A stretch of DNA of 64,000 nt from positions 2,666,001 through 2,730,000 of the forward strand of contig NZ_JASGJZ010000001.1 of the NCBI RefSeq assembly GCF_047601025.1. Direction: 5' to 3'. Each line of letters begins with the position of its first letter. Position 1 is the stretch's first letter. Below are positions 28,000 to 37,247 of the stretch, piece after piece. Below the pieces are notes generated by a model, which saw nothing but the letters and a program-made list of their open reading frames with translations, did no database searches and was not told where the DNA came from. Position numbers and translations under genes: made by a program. The DNA comes from Pseudorhodoferax sp047601025 (lineage in GTDB: Bacteria > Pseudomonadota > Gammaproteobacteria > Burkholderiales > Burkholderiaceae_C).

Positions 28000-30387
28000 A
28001 TGACCTACTCGCTCAACACCCTCAATTCCGCGCAGGGCGCGGAGCCGCCGCGCTCGGGCATCGCGCGCTTCGCCCGCGAGTTCGGGCTGCTGCTGGCCCT
28101 GCTGGCGCTGTCGTTCTGGTTCATCGCGCTGATCAGCTATTCGCCGCAGGACGCCGCCTGGTCCACCTCCGGCGGCCCCGGCGCCACCCGCAACTGGGGC
28201 GGCCGGCTGGGCGCCTGGGTCGCCGACCTGAGCTATTTCGCGCTGGGCTATTCCGTGTGGTGGTGCGTGGCGGCCGGCGCGCGCGCCTGGCTGGCGCAGC
28301 TGGCCGGCTGGATGCGCGGCGTGCCGGGCCGGCGCACGGCGGCGGCGGCGATCGGCGGCGGGACGCTGGCGTTCTGGTGCGGCCTGGCGCTGCTGCTGGC
28401 GGCCAGCTGCACGCTGGAATGGACGCGCCTGTACCGGCTGGAACCCGGCCTGCCGGGCGACGCCGGCGGCGTCGTCGGCTACCTGTTCGGCCCGCTGGCG
28501 CTGAAGTGGCTGGGCTTCGCCGGCTCGGGGCTGGTCGCCATCGTGGCCGGCATCATCGGCGTGGCGGCGGTGTTCCGCTTCTCCTGGGCCCAGGTGGCCG
28601 AGCGCCTGGGCGCCCGGCTGCACGCGCTGGTCGAGCGGCGGCGCGAGCAGCGCGAGGCCGCGCAGGACCGCGCGCTGGGCAAGCAGGCCGTGCGCGAGCG
28701 CGCCGAAGGCACGCTGGACGACCCGGCGCCGCTGGACGGGCGCATCGAGGCGCCGGACGGCGAGGCGCCCGCTGCCGTGGCCAGGCCGGCGCGCGCCGCC
28801 AAGGCGCCCAAGGCGCCGGTGGCGATCGAGCCGGTGCCGGCCGAGGCGCCGCCCAGCGTCCGCGTGGTCAAGGAACGCCAGAAGCCGCTGTTCGTCGAGC
28901 TGCCCGACTCGCGCCTGCCGCAGGTCGACCTGCTCGACGCCGCCCAGAGCCGGCAGGAGACGGTGTCCAGCGAGACGCTGGAGATGACCAGCCGCCTGAT
29001 CGAGAAGAAGCTCAAGGACTTCGGCGTCGAGGTGCAGGTGGTGCTGGCCTCGCCCGGCCCGGTGATCACGCGCTACGAGATCGAGCCGGCCACCGGCGTC
29101 AAGGGCTCGCAGATCGTGAACCTGGCCAAGGACCTGGCGCGCTCGCTGTCGTTGGTGTCGATCCGCGTGATCGAGACCATCCCGGGCAAGAACTACATGG
29201 CGCTGGAGCTGCCCAACGCCAAGCGCCAGTCGATCAAGCTGTCGGAGATCCTGGGCTCGCAGGTCTACCACGAGGCCAAGTCCCTGCTGACCATGGGCCT
29301 GGGCAAGGACATCGTCGGCAACCCGGTGGTGGCCGACCTGGCCAGGATGCCGCACGTGCTGGTGGCCGGCACCACCGGCTCGGGCAAGTCGGTCGGCATC
29401 AACGCGATGATCCTGTCGCTGCTGTACAAGGCCGAGGCGCGCGACGTGCGCCTGCTGATGATCGACCCGAAGATGCTGGAGATGTCGGTCTACGAAGGCA
29501 TCCCGCACCTGCTGGCGCCGGTCGTCACCGACATGAAGCAGGCCGCGCACGGCCTGAACTGGTGCGTGGCCGAGATGGAGCGCCGCTACAAGCTGATGAG
29601 TAAGCTGGGCGTGCGCAACCTGGCCGGCTACAACACCAAGATCGACGAGGCGGCCGCGCGCGAGGAGTTCATCTACAACCCCTTCAGCCTGACGCCGGAC
29701 GACCCCGAGCCGCTCAAGCGCGAGCCGCACATCGTCGTCGTCATCGACGAGCTGGCCGACCTGATGATGGTGGTCGGCAAGAAGATCGAGGAGCTGATCG
29801 CCCGCCTGGCGCAGAAGGCGCGCGCCGCCGGCATCCACCTGATCCTGGCCACGCAGCGCCCCAGCGTGGACGTGATCACCGGCCTGATCAAGGCCAACAT
29901 CCCGACGCGCATCGCGTTCCAGGTGTCCAGCAAGATCGACAGCCGCACCATCCTCGACCAGATGGGCGCCGAGGCCCTGCTGGGCATGGGCGACATGCTG
30001 TACATGGCCAGCGGCACCGGGCTGCCGATCCGCGTGCACGGCGCCTTCGTCAGCGACGACGAGGTGCATCGCGTCGTCGCCTACCTCAAGAGCCAGGGCG
30101 AGCCGGACTACATCGAGGGCGTGCTGGAGGGCGGCACCGTCGACGGCGACAGCACCGACTACCCGGGCGAGGGCGATGGCAGCGGCGAGAAGGACCCGAT
30201 GTACGACCAGGCCGTCGAGGTCGTGCTCAAGCACCGCAAGCCCAGCATCTCGCTGGTGCAGCGCCACCTGAAGATCGGCTACAACCGCGCCGCGCGGCTG
30301 GTCGAGGACATGGAGAAGGCCGGCCTCGTCAGCGCCATGAGCGGCAGCGGCCAGCGCGAGATCCTGGTGCCCGAGCGCGCGGAATGA
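28000..30387 (+). CDS. ftsK: DNA translocase FtsK
   Basis: The 795-residue protein has four N-terminal transmembrane helices (within residues 28-195), a charged linker (200-300) and the RecA-type motor with Walker A GTTGSGKSVG near residue 456 and Walker B HIVVVIDELADLMMV near 580. A C-terminal gamma winged helix (SISLVQRHLKIGYNRAARLVEDME) reads KOPS sites. It pumps chromosomal DNA through the division septum. The short linker makes it of the compact betaproteobacterial kind. Confidence 0.97.
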   Translation: MTYSLNTLNSAQGAEPPRSGIARFAREFGLLLALLALSFWFIALISYSPQDAAWSTSGGPGATRNWGGRLGAWVADLSYFALGYSVWWCVAAGARAWLAQLAGWMRGVPGRRTAAAAIGGGTLAFWCGLALLLAASCTLEWTRLYRLEPGLPGDAGGVVGYLFGPLALKWLGFAGSGLVAIVAGIIGVAAVFRFSWAQVAERLGARLHALVERRREQREAAQDRALGKQAVRERAEGTLDDPAPLDGRIEAPDGEAPAAVARPARAAKAPKAPVAIEPVPAEAPPSVRVVKERQKPLFVELPDSRLPQVDLLDAAQSRQETVSSETLEMTSRLIEKKLKDFGVEVQVVLASPGPVITRYEIEPATGVKGSQIVNLAKDLARSLSLVSIRVIETIPGKNYMALELPNAKRQSIKLSEILGSQVYHEAKSLLTMGLGKDIVGNPVVADLARMPHVLVAGTTGSGKSVGINAMILSLLYKAEARDVRLLMIDPKMLEMSVYEGIPHLLAPVVTDMKQAAHGLNWCVAEMERRYKLMSKLGVRNLAGYNTKIDEAAAREEFIYNPFSLTPDDPEPLKREPHIVVVIDELADLMMVVGKKIEELIARLAQKARAAGIHLILATQRPSVDVITGLIKANIPTRIAFQVSSKIDSRTILDQMGAEALLGMGDMLYMASGTGLPIRVHGAFVSDDEVHRVVAYLKSQGEPDYIEGVLEGGTVDGDSTDYPGEGDGSGEKDPMYDQAVEVVLKHRKPSISLVQRHLKIGYNRAARLVEDMEKAGLVSAMSGSGQREILVPERAE

Positions 30388-30418
30388 ACCAAGCGCGGCC
30401 CGGCCGACTCCCAGCGGC

Positions 30419-31078
30419 ATGATGCTTTCTTCCCTGCGCACCCTGGCGCTGGCCGGCCTGGCGGCCTGGGGCGCCTGCGCCGCCCATGCCGACGCGCTCG
30501 ACAGCCTGGAAACCTTCGTCAAGACCGTGCGGAGCGGCCGCGCCGCGTTCACGCAGACCGTGACCGCGCCGCCGCGCGACGGCCAGGCCGCGCGCAGCAA
30601 GACCTCCAGCGGCAGCTTCGCGTTCCAGCGGCCGAGCCGCTTCCGCTTCGATTACGCCAAGCCCTTCGAGCAGACCATCGTCGCCGACGGCCAGACGCTG
30701 TGGCTGTACGACGTGGACCTGAACCAGGTGACCGCGCGCAAACAGGCCGAGGTGCTGGGTTCCACGCCGGCCGCGCTGGTCGCCGCCGCGCCCGACCTGG
30801 CCGCGCTGCGCGCCGACTTCACGCTCAAGGCCGCGCCCGACGCGGACGGCCTGCAGTGGGTCGAGGCCACGCCCAAGTCGAAGGATGGCCAGCTGGCCCT
30901 GGTGCGCGTGGGCCTGAAGCCCGGCGACAAGGCGCCCGAGCTGGCGGCGCTGGAGATCGCCGACAGCTTCGGCCAGCGCTCGGTGCTGCGCTTCAGCCAG
31001 GTCGAGGTCAACCCGGCGCTGCCGGCCGCCACCTTCCAGTTCCAGCCGCCGGCCGGCGCCGACGTGCTGCGCCAGTAA
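30419..31078 (+). CDS. lolA: Outer-membrane lipoprotein carrier protein LolA
   Basis: The 219-residue periplasmic chaperone has a signal peptide (residues 3-25, ending AHADA) and LolA landmarks FTQTVT, SGSFAFQRPSRFRFDY and QTIVADGQTLWLYDVDLNQV. It carries lipoproteins from the inner membrane to LolB. The ftsK-lolA order is widely conserved, which supports the call. Confidence 0.95.
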   Translation: MMLSSLRTLALAGLAAWGACAAHADALDSLETFVKTVRSGRAAFTQTVTAPPRDGQAARSKTSSGSFAFQRPSRFRFDYAKPFEQTIVADGQTLWLYDVDLNQVTARKQAEVLGSTPAALVAAAPDLAALRADFTLKAAPDADGLQWVEATPKSKDGQLALVRVGLKPGDKAPELAALEIADSFGQRSVLRFSQVEVNPALPAATFQFQPPAGADVLRQ

Positions 31079-31083
31079 GGCCG

Positions 31084-31551
31084 ATGCAGCGGCGCGCCGT
31101 CCTGCCGCTGGCCCTGGCCGCCGTGCTGGCGGCCTGCGGCAGCGCACCGCGCACGCCGCGTACGCCGGGCGAGAGCCACCTCACGCCCGAGGCCGCGCGC
31201 GACGCCGCCGTGCACGCGCTGGGCCTGGTCGGCACGCCCTACCGCTACGGCGGCAACACCCCCGACGGCGGCTTCGACTGCAGCGGCCTGATCGGCTACG
31301 TCTACCGCCACGGCGAGACGCCGGTGGCCGCGCCGCGCACCGTGGCGCAGCTGGCGGACTGGGGCGCGGCCGTGGACCGCACGGCGCTGCGCACCGGCGA
31401 CCTGGTGATCTTCGGCGCGCGCACCCACGCCGGCATCTACGTGGGCGAGGGCCGCTTCGTGCACGCGCCGTCCACCGGCGGCACGGTGCGCCTGGACCGG
31501 CTGGACGGGCCGTACTGGGCGCGGCAGCGGGTGGCGTTCCGCCGGCCGTAG
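31084..31551 (+). CDS. NlpC/P60-family lipoprotein peptidase
   Basis: The 155-residue protein has a signal peptide with lipobox (LAACGSA). The NlpC/P60 catalytic set is visible: Cys in GGFDCSGLIGYVY, His in THAGIYVGEGRFVHAP, and a third polar His in the latter. Such enzymes cut peptide stems of peptidoglycan. It begins 5 bp after the lolA stop, so it is likely cotranscribed; the usual neighbour rarA is replaced. Confidence 0.9.
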   Translation: MQRRAVLPLALAAVLAACGSAPRTPRTPGESHLTPEAARDAAVHALGLVGTPYRYGGNTPDGGFDCSGLIGYVYRHGETPVAAPRTVAQLADWGAAVDRTALRTGDLVIFGARTHAGIYVGEGRFVHAPSTGGTVRLDRLDGPYWARQRVAFRRP

Positions 31552-31560
31552 GGCTCGCGG

Positions 31561-32337
31561 TCAGGGCATGAACCGCCCGCCGGCCACGTCCAGCACGGCG
31601 CCGGTGACGAAGCCGGCTTGCTCCGAGCACAGGAAGGCGACCGCGTGCGCGACGTCCACCGGCTCGCCCAGGCGCGCCACCGGCGTTTCGGCCAGCGCCC
31701 GTTCGAAGTAGCCTTCCTGCGCGGCGCCGACGGCTCGCGTCATCTCGGTGAGGATGCGCCCCGGGGCGATGCAGTTGACGGTGATGCCGTGGCCGGCCAC
31801 CTCGTCGGCCAGCACGCGCGAGAAGCCGATGACGGCGGCCTTGCTGGCGGCGTAGTCGGACTTGTTCAGGCCCGAGCGCGTGCGCCCGGCCATCGACGAG
31901 AGGTTGACGATGCGGCCCCAGCGGCCCTGCCGCATCAGCGGCACCGCCTCCCGGCACATCAGGAAGGTGCCGGTGGTGTTGACCCGCAGCGTGCGCTCCC
32001 AGTCCGCCAGCGCCATCGCCTCGACGGCGGTGCGGCAGCCGGCGACGGCGGCGTTGTTGACCAGGATGTCGAGCCGCCCGAAGCGGCGCCGGACCGCGGC
32101 GCAGGCCGCCGCGGCGGATGCCTCGTCGCCGACGTCCAGCCATAGCGCCACCACCTGCGCCCCCGGTCCTCCGCGTTCCGCGAGTTCCCGCGCGGTCGCC
32201 TGGGCCCGGTCGGCATCCAGGTCGCCGAGCACCACCGCGGCCCCGTCGTGCACGAGCCGCTCGGCGATGGCGCGGCCGATGCCTTGCGCTCCCCCGGTCA
32301 CCAGCGCCACCCTGCGTACACCGCCGCCTGTCTGCAT
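31561..32337 (-). CDS. Short-chain dehydrogenase/reductase (SDR), catabolic cluster
   Basis: The 258-residue classical SDR has the cofactor motif ALVTGGAQGIGRAIAERL, NNAAV, and the catalytic triad in NLSSMAGRTRSGLNKSDYAASKAA. It ends with the FVTGAVLDVAGGRFMP tail of FabG-like enzymes. An aspartate after beta-2 (LGDLDAD) suggests NAD rather than NADP. The start has an AAGGAGGCAAGAG ribosome site. It is divergent from the large catabolic operon and shares its control region. Confidence 0.88.
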   Translation of the reverse strand: MQTGGGVRRVALVTGGAQGIGRAIAERLVHDGAAVVLGDLDADRAQATARELAERGGPGAQVVALWLDVGDEASAAAACAAVRRRFGRLDILVNNAAVAGCRTAVEAMALADWERTLRVNTTGTFLMCREAVPLMRQGRWGRIVNLSSMAGRTRSGLNKSDYAASKAAVIGFSRVLADEVAGHGITVNCIAPGRILTEMTRAVGAAQEGYFERALAETPVARLGEPVDVAHAVAFLCSEQAGFVTGAVLDVAGGRFMP

Positions 32338-32413
32338 GTCTCTTGCCTCCTTGGATGTCGTCCGGGCGGTTCGCGTCCTGCGATCAGCGTGCCGGTCTTC
32401 GGTTCCTGCCGGT

Positions 32414-32466
32414 AGCGTACAGGCCGGGCAATGGCCCATTGTTGCGCTGCCGGTCAAGGTGCTTCC
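32414..32466 (-). promoter_or_regulatory. Possible LysR box and promoter for the SDR gene
   Basis: A degenerate dyad TCAA-GGTGC-TTCC at 32454-32466 sits 34 bp upstream of a weak minus-strand -10 (TACGCT, 32414-32419). The spacing matches the better sites in this cluster, but both parts are imperfect. Confidence 0.35.
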
Positions 32467-32495
32467 CTCCGGGTGGCCGGGCGCCGGCGCGAGGC

Positions 32496-32505
32496 GCAAG
32501 CTTGC
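32496..32505. promoter_or_regulatory. Palindrome GCAAGCTTGC in the divergent control region
   Basis: A perfect 10-bp palindrome with the same half-sites (GCAA, TTGC) as the LysR boxes but only two bases apart. It may be an accessory binding half or a chance match. Confidence 0.35.
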
Positions 32506-32513
32506 CGTGCAAC

Positions 32514-32568
32514 GCAAAGCACCTTGCCGGCACCGGCGTAGATGGGAGCGTCCGGTGTCTCCCACAAT
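32514..32568 (+). promoter_or_regulatory. LysR-type box and -10 for the catabolic operon 32601-40908
   Basis: The dyad GCAA-AGCACC-TTGC (32514-32527) lies 35 bp before a -10-like CACAAT (32563-32568), about 32 bp ahead of the first start codon. A 17-base stretch here (GCAAAGCACCTTGCCGG) is repeated exactly, inverted, at 43706-43722. Confidence 0.6.
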
Positions 32569-32600
32569 GCCCGCTGCACTTCATACCCAGGGCAGGCCAC

Positions 32601-33587
32601 ATGAAGACCAGGATCCGCCTCGACGAGGCGCGGGAGACAGCCGTTGACTTCCTCTGCCGGCACGGGATGCCGCCCGAGCACGCCGGCATGGTCGCCGACC
32701 ACCTGGTCTACGCCCACCTGGCGGGGCACGACTACGCGGGCCTGCCGCGGCTGCAGCCGATGGCGGCCATGCTGCGCGAACGCGGCACCGGCGGCACCAT
32801 CCGCACCCTGCGGGAGACCGACCAGTCCGCCTTCATCGACGGCGCCGGCGTCAATGGCTACGTCACCTCGACGCTGGCCATGGACAAGGCCATCGCGCTG
32901 GCCAAGAAGAGCGGCGTGGGCATCGTCGGCGTGCGCGACAGCTGGTTCTCGGGACTGCTGCGCTACTACGTGGAGCGGGCCGCGGAGGCCGACCTGGTCG
33001 CCCTGCATGCGGCCAACTCCACGGCGCGCATCGCGCCCTACGGCGGCATCGACCGCCTGCTGGGCACCAACCCCATCGCCTTCGCGTTCCCGTCCGACGA
33101 CGGCCCGCTGGTCGTGGACTTCGCCACCGCGACCACCATGTGGGGCGACGTGCTGCTGCACCAGCGGCGCGGCCTGCCGCTGCCCGAAGGGCTCGCCATC
33201 GACGCGCAGGGCATGCCGACGGTGGACCCGGCGGCCGCGCTGGCCGGCGCCATCCTGGCCTGGGGCGGCGCGCGCGGCTCGGGCGTGGGCATGGTCGTCC
33301 AGGCGCTGGGCATCCTGGGCGGCAGCGACCCCATCGTCGCCGAGGACGGCGTGTGGGGCTACTTCTTCCTCGCGCTGGACCCGGCCCTGCTGATGCCGGT
33401 GGATGCGTTCAAGCGCAACATCGGCGCCCTGTGCACACGGGTCGAGGCGTCCAGGCCGGTGCCCGGCGGCCCCCCGGTGCGGGTGCCCGGCGCCGCGACG
33501 CGCCACAAGGTCGCGCAAGGCCGCGCGCGCGGCTGGATCGAGGTGGACGAGGCCATCCTGGCGTCCCTGGCCGCGGCGGCGCACTGA
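32601..33587 (+). CDS. Ldh family oxidoreductase (malate/L-lactate dehydrogenase type 2)
   Basis: The 328-residue protein belongs to the non-Rossmann Ldh_2 family, which uses NAD(P) on 2-hydroxy or imino acids. Seen are the N-terminal helical segment FLCRHGMPPEHAGMVADHLVYAHL, the active-site histidine region LAGHDYAGLPRL and the nucleotide-binding stretch RLLGTNPIAFAFPSDDGPLV. It is the first gene of an eight-gene operon. The true substrate in this pathway is not known. Confidence 0.88.
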   Translation: MKTRIRLDEARETAVDFLCRHGMPPEHAGMVADHLVYAHLAGHDYAGLPRLQPMAAMLRERGTGGTIRTLRETDQSAFIDGAGVNGYVTSTLAMDKAIALAKKSGVGIVGVRDSWFSGLLRYYVERAAEADLVALHAANSTARIAPYGGIDRLLGTNPIAFAFPSDDGPLVVDFATATTMWGDVLLHQRRGLPLPEGLAIDAQGMPTVDPAAALAGAILAWGGARGSGVGMVVQALGILGGSDPIVAEDGVWGYFFLALDPALLMPVDAFKRNIGALCTRVEASRPVPGGPPVRVPGAATRHKVAQGRARGWIEVDEAILASLAAAAH

Positions 33588-33617
33588 ACCTGCCCCCGTT
33601 TCCTGGAGAAGCCTTTG

Positions 33618-34637
33618 ATGCCCTTGACGCCCATGCCCCGACGACCCGCGCCCGCAGGCGGCGCACGGCGGCGCCTGCTGCTGGCCGCGGGCGCCCTGGC
33701 GGCCGCCGGCATCCGGCCGGCCGCGGCACAGTCCTTCCCCGCACGGCCGCTCCGCATCCTGGTGCCGTCCGGGCCGGGCACGACTTCCGACGCGGTGGCG
33801 CGCTTCTTCTCCGAGGCCATGGCCAGGCGGCTGGGCAGCCCGGTGGTGGTGGAGAACCGGGCCGGCGCCGGCGCGCTGCTGGGCTACATGGCGGCCATCA
33901 AGGCCCCGCCCGACGGCTACACGCTGCTGATCGCCAGCCAGCCGCGCTACACCATGCCGCTGTTCTCGCCCGAGACGGCGCGCTTCGATTCGATCCGGGA
34001 CTTCAGCTCCATCGCGCGCGTCGCGCGCACCTCCCTGGTGCTGGCGGTGTCGCAGGACGCGCCCTACCGCAGCCTGGCCGAGCTGGTGCAGGCCATGCAG
34101 GCGCGGCCCGGCGAGCTGACCTACGCCTCGCAGGGCGTGGGCAGCTCCGCGCACCTGTGCGCCGTGCTCCTGAACGCGCTCACCGGCACCTCCGCGAACC
34201 ACGTGGCCTACAAGGAGACGTCCTCCGGCGTGCTCGACGTGGCGGCCCGGCGCGTCGACTTCACCTGCCAGGGCTCGGGCTCCGCGCTGTCGCTGGTGCA
34301 GGCCGGCACGCTGCGGGCGCTGGCGGTGACCGGCCCGGACCGCTGGGAGGCGCTGCCCCAGGTGCCCACCGGCGCCGAGGCCGGCTTGCCCGGCCTGCGC
34401 ATCTTCTCGGGCCTGGACTTCCTGGCGCCGGCCGGCGTGCCCGGGCCCATCGCGCAGGTGCTGTCGGACGCCATCCTGCAGGCCGCGGACACGCCCGCGT
34501 TCCGGCAGTTCTGCAGCAGGAACGCGTACACCGTCGACCTGCAGGACCACCAGCGGCTGACCGCGCTGGCGCCCACGGAGCTCGCCGCCTTCCAGCGGCT
34601 GTTCGCGCTGGCCAGCGGGACGCAACGAGGAACCTAG
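33618..34637 (+). CDS. TctC/Bug-type periplasmic binding protein (first of four)
   Basis: The 339-residue receptor has a signal peptide (RRRLLLAAGALAAAGI, cut after AAAQS) and the Bug pattern: FPARPLRILVPSGPGTTSDAVAR, VVVENRAGAGALLGY and a C-terminal LSDAI helix. Bug proteins bind carboxylates or other small organic compounds, often with TctAB transporters elsewhere in the genome. ATG 33618 has a CTGGAGAA ribosome site and is preferred over the TTG one codon upstream. Confidence 0.92.
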   Translation: MPLTPMPRRPAPAGGARRRLLLAAGALAAAGIRPAAAQSFPARPLRILVPSGPGTTSDAVARFFSEAMARRLGSPVVVENRAGAGALLGYMAAIKAPPDGYTLLIASQPRYTMPLFSPETARFDSIRDFSSIARVARTSLVLAVSQDAPYRSLAELVQAMQARPGELTYASQGVGSSAHLCAVLLNALTGTSANHVAYKETSSGVLDVAARRVDFTCQGSGSALSLVQAGTLRALAVTGPDRWEALPQVPTGAEAGLPGLRIFSGLDFLAPAGVPGPIAQVLSDAILQAADTPAFRQFCSRNAYTVDLQDHQRLTALAPTELAAFQRLFALASGTQRGT

Positions 34638-34639
34638 GG

Positions 34640-35707
34640 ATGGCAGGACTGCAACACAACCCGATCCGGCACGACTGGCTGGCCACGCGCACCGAGGCGG
34701 CGCTGGAGCCGGCGCTGCCCGTCGTTGACGCGCACCACCATCTGTACGACCGGCCCAGCGGGCGGTACCTGTTCCAGGACATGCTGGAGGACGTGCGCGC
34801 CAGCGGCCACGACGTGCGGGCCACCGTGTTCGTGCAATGCCGCGGCATGGTGCGCGCCGACGGCCCGGTGGCGATGCGGCCCGTGGGCGAGACCGAGTTC
34901 GCCAACGGCGCGGCCGCCATGAGCGCCAGCGGCCTGTACGGCCGCCTGCGCATGTGCGCCGGCATCGTCGGCGCCGCCGACCTGCGGCTGGGCGACGCGG
35001 TGCGCCCGGTGCTGGAGGCGCACCTCGTGGCCGGCGGCGGTACGGCCGGCGGGCGCTTCCGCGGCGTGCGCGACACCGCGACCTGGGACCCCGATCCCGC
35101 GCTGCTCAACCCCGCCTACAGCACCACCGAGGACATGCTGGCCACGCCGCAGTTCCGCGCCGGCTTCGCCCATCTCGCCCCCCTGGGGCTCAGCTTCGAT
35201 GCCTGGCTGCTGTTCCACCAGTTGCCGCGCCTGACCGAACTGGCACGCGCCTTTCCGCAGACCCCCATCGTGGTGAACCACTGCGGCGGCATTCACGCCG
35301 TGGGGGCCTATGCCACCCGGCGCCCGGAAGTCTTCGCGCAATGGAAGGCCGGGCTGCAGGCGCTGGCGCGCTGCCCGAACGTCATGATGAAGCTGGGCGG
35401 CCTGGGCATGAAGATCTACGGCTTCGGCTTCGAGAAGCTGCCCCAGGCCCCTTCCTCCGAGCAATTGGCCGACGCCTGGCGCCCCTGGGTGGAGACCTGC
35501 GCGGAGACCTTCGGCACCGACCGCTGCATGGTCGAGAGCAACTTCGACGTGGACAAGGGCAGCTACGGCTACGGCATCGGCTTGAACGCGATGAAGCGCA
35601 TCTTCTCCGGCGCCAGCGCGCAGGAGAAGGCCGACGTGTTCTGGCGCAGCGCCACCCGCTTCTACCGCCTGGGTCACGTGCCGGCGCTGGCCGAGCTGCT
35701 CGCCTGA
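34640..35707 (+). CDS. Amidohydrolase-family TIM-barrel metal hydrolase (COG3618 type)
   Basis: The 355-residue enzyme has metal-ligand motif VVDAHHHLYD near residue 31, GRFRGVRDTATWD, a histidine in PIVVNHCGG and a catalytic aspartate region RCMVESNFDVDKG. The family includes 2-pyrone-4,6-dicarboxylate lactonases and related lactone or decarboxylase enzymes, which suggests ring or lactone opening here. It begins 2 bp after the TctC stop. Substrate is unproven. Confidence 0.85.
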   Translation: MAGLQHNPIRHDWLATRTEAALEPALPVVDAHHHLYDRPSGRYLFQDMLEDVRASGHDVRATVFVQCRGMVRADGPVAMRPVGETEFANGAAAMSASGLYGRLRMCAGIVGAADLRLGDAVRPVLEAHLVAGGGTAGGRFRGVRDTATWDPDPALLNPAYSTTEDMLATPQFRAGFAHLAPLGLSFDAWLLFHQLPRLTELARAFPQTPIVVNHCGGIHAVGAYATRRPEVFAQWKAGLQALARCPNVMMKLGGLGMKIYGFGFEKLPQAPSSEQLADAWRPWVETCAETFGTDRCMVESNFDVDKGSYGYGIGLNAMKRIFSGASAQEKADVFWRSATRFYRLGHVPALAELLA

Positions 35708-35729
35708 CGACCCCCTGCCTGGAGACCCG

Positions 35730-37229
35730 ATGTTCCCGATCGAATTCCTGCGCCATGCCGCCGCCGCCACGCCCGACGCCGTCGCCGCCGTCGACGGCGC
35801 GCGCCGCTGCACCTACCGGGTGCTGCTCGAACGCTGCGAAGCCCTGGGCGCCGGCCTGCAGGCCACGGCCGGCAAGCCCCGGCCGACGGTGGCCATCCTC
35901 GGCCCGAACAGCCTGGAGATGCTGGTCGCGCTGATGGCCATCCACGCCAGCGGCGCGGTGCTGGTGCCGCTGAACGGCCGCAACGCCCGGGCCGAGCTCG
36001 ACGCCCAGATCGCGCGCGCGCGGCCCGACCTGCTGGTCGTGCACCGGGACTACCTGGACCGGTTCACGCCGGTCGCGCAGCCGGTGCTGGTGGCCAACGC
36101 CGAGGCCGGCGACCCGCGCTCCACCGAGGACCTGGAACAGCGCCACCAGGGGCAGCGCTCCGACTGGCAGGCCACGCTGGCCGACATCAACGGCATCAAG
36201 TTCACCGGCGGGTCCTCCGGCGTGCCCAAGGGCGTCATGCAGTCGTTCCGCTGCATCAACACGCTGGTGGCCAACGTGCTGATCGGCTTCGGGCTGCAGG
36301 GGCCGGAGCGCTACCTGTGCGCGGCGCCGATGACGCACGGCGCCGGCGCGATGATCCTGCCGACGCTGGCCCGCGGCGGCTGCGTGGTGATGACGGCGGA
36401 CCCCGGCGCCGCCAACCTGCTGGACCTGATGCAGCGCGAGCGCATCACGATGGTGTGGATGCCGCCGACGATGCTCTACACGCTGATCGACGAGCAGAAG
36501 GCGCGGCCGCGCGAGCTGTCCGCGCTGGCGCACCTGATCTGGAGCGCCGCGCCCGCCTCGCCGGCGCGGCTGCGCGAGGCGCAGCAGGTGTTCGGCCCGG
36601 TGGTCGAGACGATGTACGGCCAGACCGAGGCCCCGCTGATCGTGACCATCGCGCGCGCCGCCGACTGCGCGGACCCGCGGCGCATCGCCTCCGTGGGGCG
36701 CGTGGCGCCGCTGGTGGAGGTGGCGATCCTCGGCCGCGACGGGCAGCGCCTGCCGCCGGGAGAGCTGGGCGAGGTCTGCGTGCGCGGCGACCTGGTCATG
36801 AACGGCTACCTCGGCATGCCGGAGGAAACCGCCAGGACCATCCGCGACGGCTGGCTGCACACCGGCGACGGCGGCCTGCTTGATGCCGACGGCTTCCTCT
36901 ACCTGAAGGACCGGCTGCGCGACGTGGTGATCTCGGGCGGCTTCAACGTCTACCCCTCGGACGTGGAGGCCGCGCTGTCCCGGCACCCGGCCGTCTCGGA
37001 AGTGGTGGTCTTCGGCGTGCCCGACGCGCACTGGGGCGAGCGCGTGGAAGCCACGCTGGAGCTGCGGGCCGGCCATGCGGCCACGCCCGACGAGCTGATC
37101 GCCTTCTGCAAGGTGCAGCTGGGATCGGTCAAGGCGCCCAAGCGCGTGCACATCACTTCTTCGCTGCCGCGCAGCCCGGTGGGCAAGGTCCAGCGCCGCG
37201 AGGCGCGCGACGCGGCCATGCGCCGCTGA
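35730..37229 (+). CDS. AMP-dependent acyl-CoA synthetase
   Basis: The 499-residue adenylate-forming enzyme activates a carboxylic acid as its CoA thioester. Motifs are the P-loop-like KFTGGSSGVPKG near residue 157, MYGQTEAP near 297, the hinge region FLYLKDRLRDVVISGGFNVYPSDVE near 395 and the C-terminal lysine in SPVGKVQRRE. Length is normal. It supplies the CoA ester for the thiolase encoded next. Acid specificity cannot be read from sequence. Confidence 0.9.
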   Translation: MFPIEFLRHAAAATPDAVAAVDGARRCTYRVLLERCEALGAGLQATAGKPRPTVAILGPNSLEMLVALMAIHASGAVLVPLNGRNARAELDAQIARARPDLLVVHRDYLDRFTPVAQPVLVANAEAGDPRSTEDLEQRHQGQRSDWQATLADINGIKFTGGSSGVPKGVMQSFRCINTLVANVLIGFGLQGPERYLCAAPMTHGAGAMILPTLARGGCVVMTADPGAANLLDLMQRERITMVWMPPTMLYTLIDEQKARPRELSALAHLIWSAAPASPARLREAQQVFGPVVETMYGQTEAPLIVTIARAADCADPRRIASVGRVAPLVEVAILGRDGQRLPPGELGEVCVRGDLVMNGYLGMPEETARTIRDGWLHTGDGGLLDADGFLYLKDRLRDVVISGGFNVYPSDVEAALSRHPAVSEVVVFGVPDAHWGERVEATLELRAGHAATPDELIAFCKVQLGSVKAPKRVHITSSLPRSPVGKVQRREARDAAMRR

Positions 37230-37247
37230 TTCCCAGGAAGGAATTCG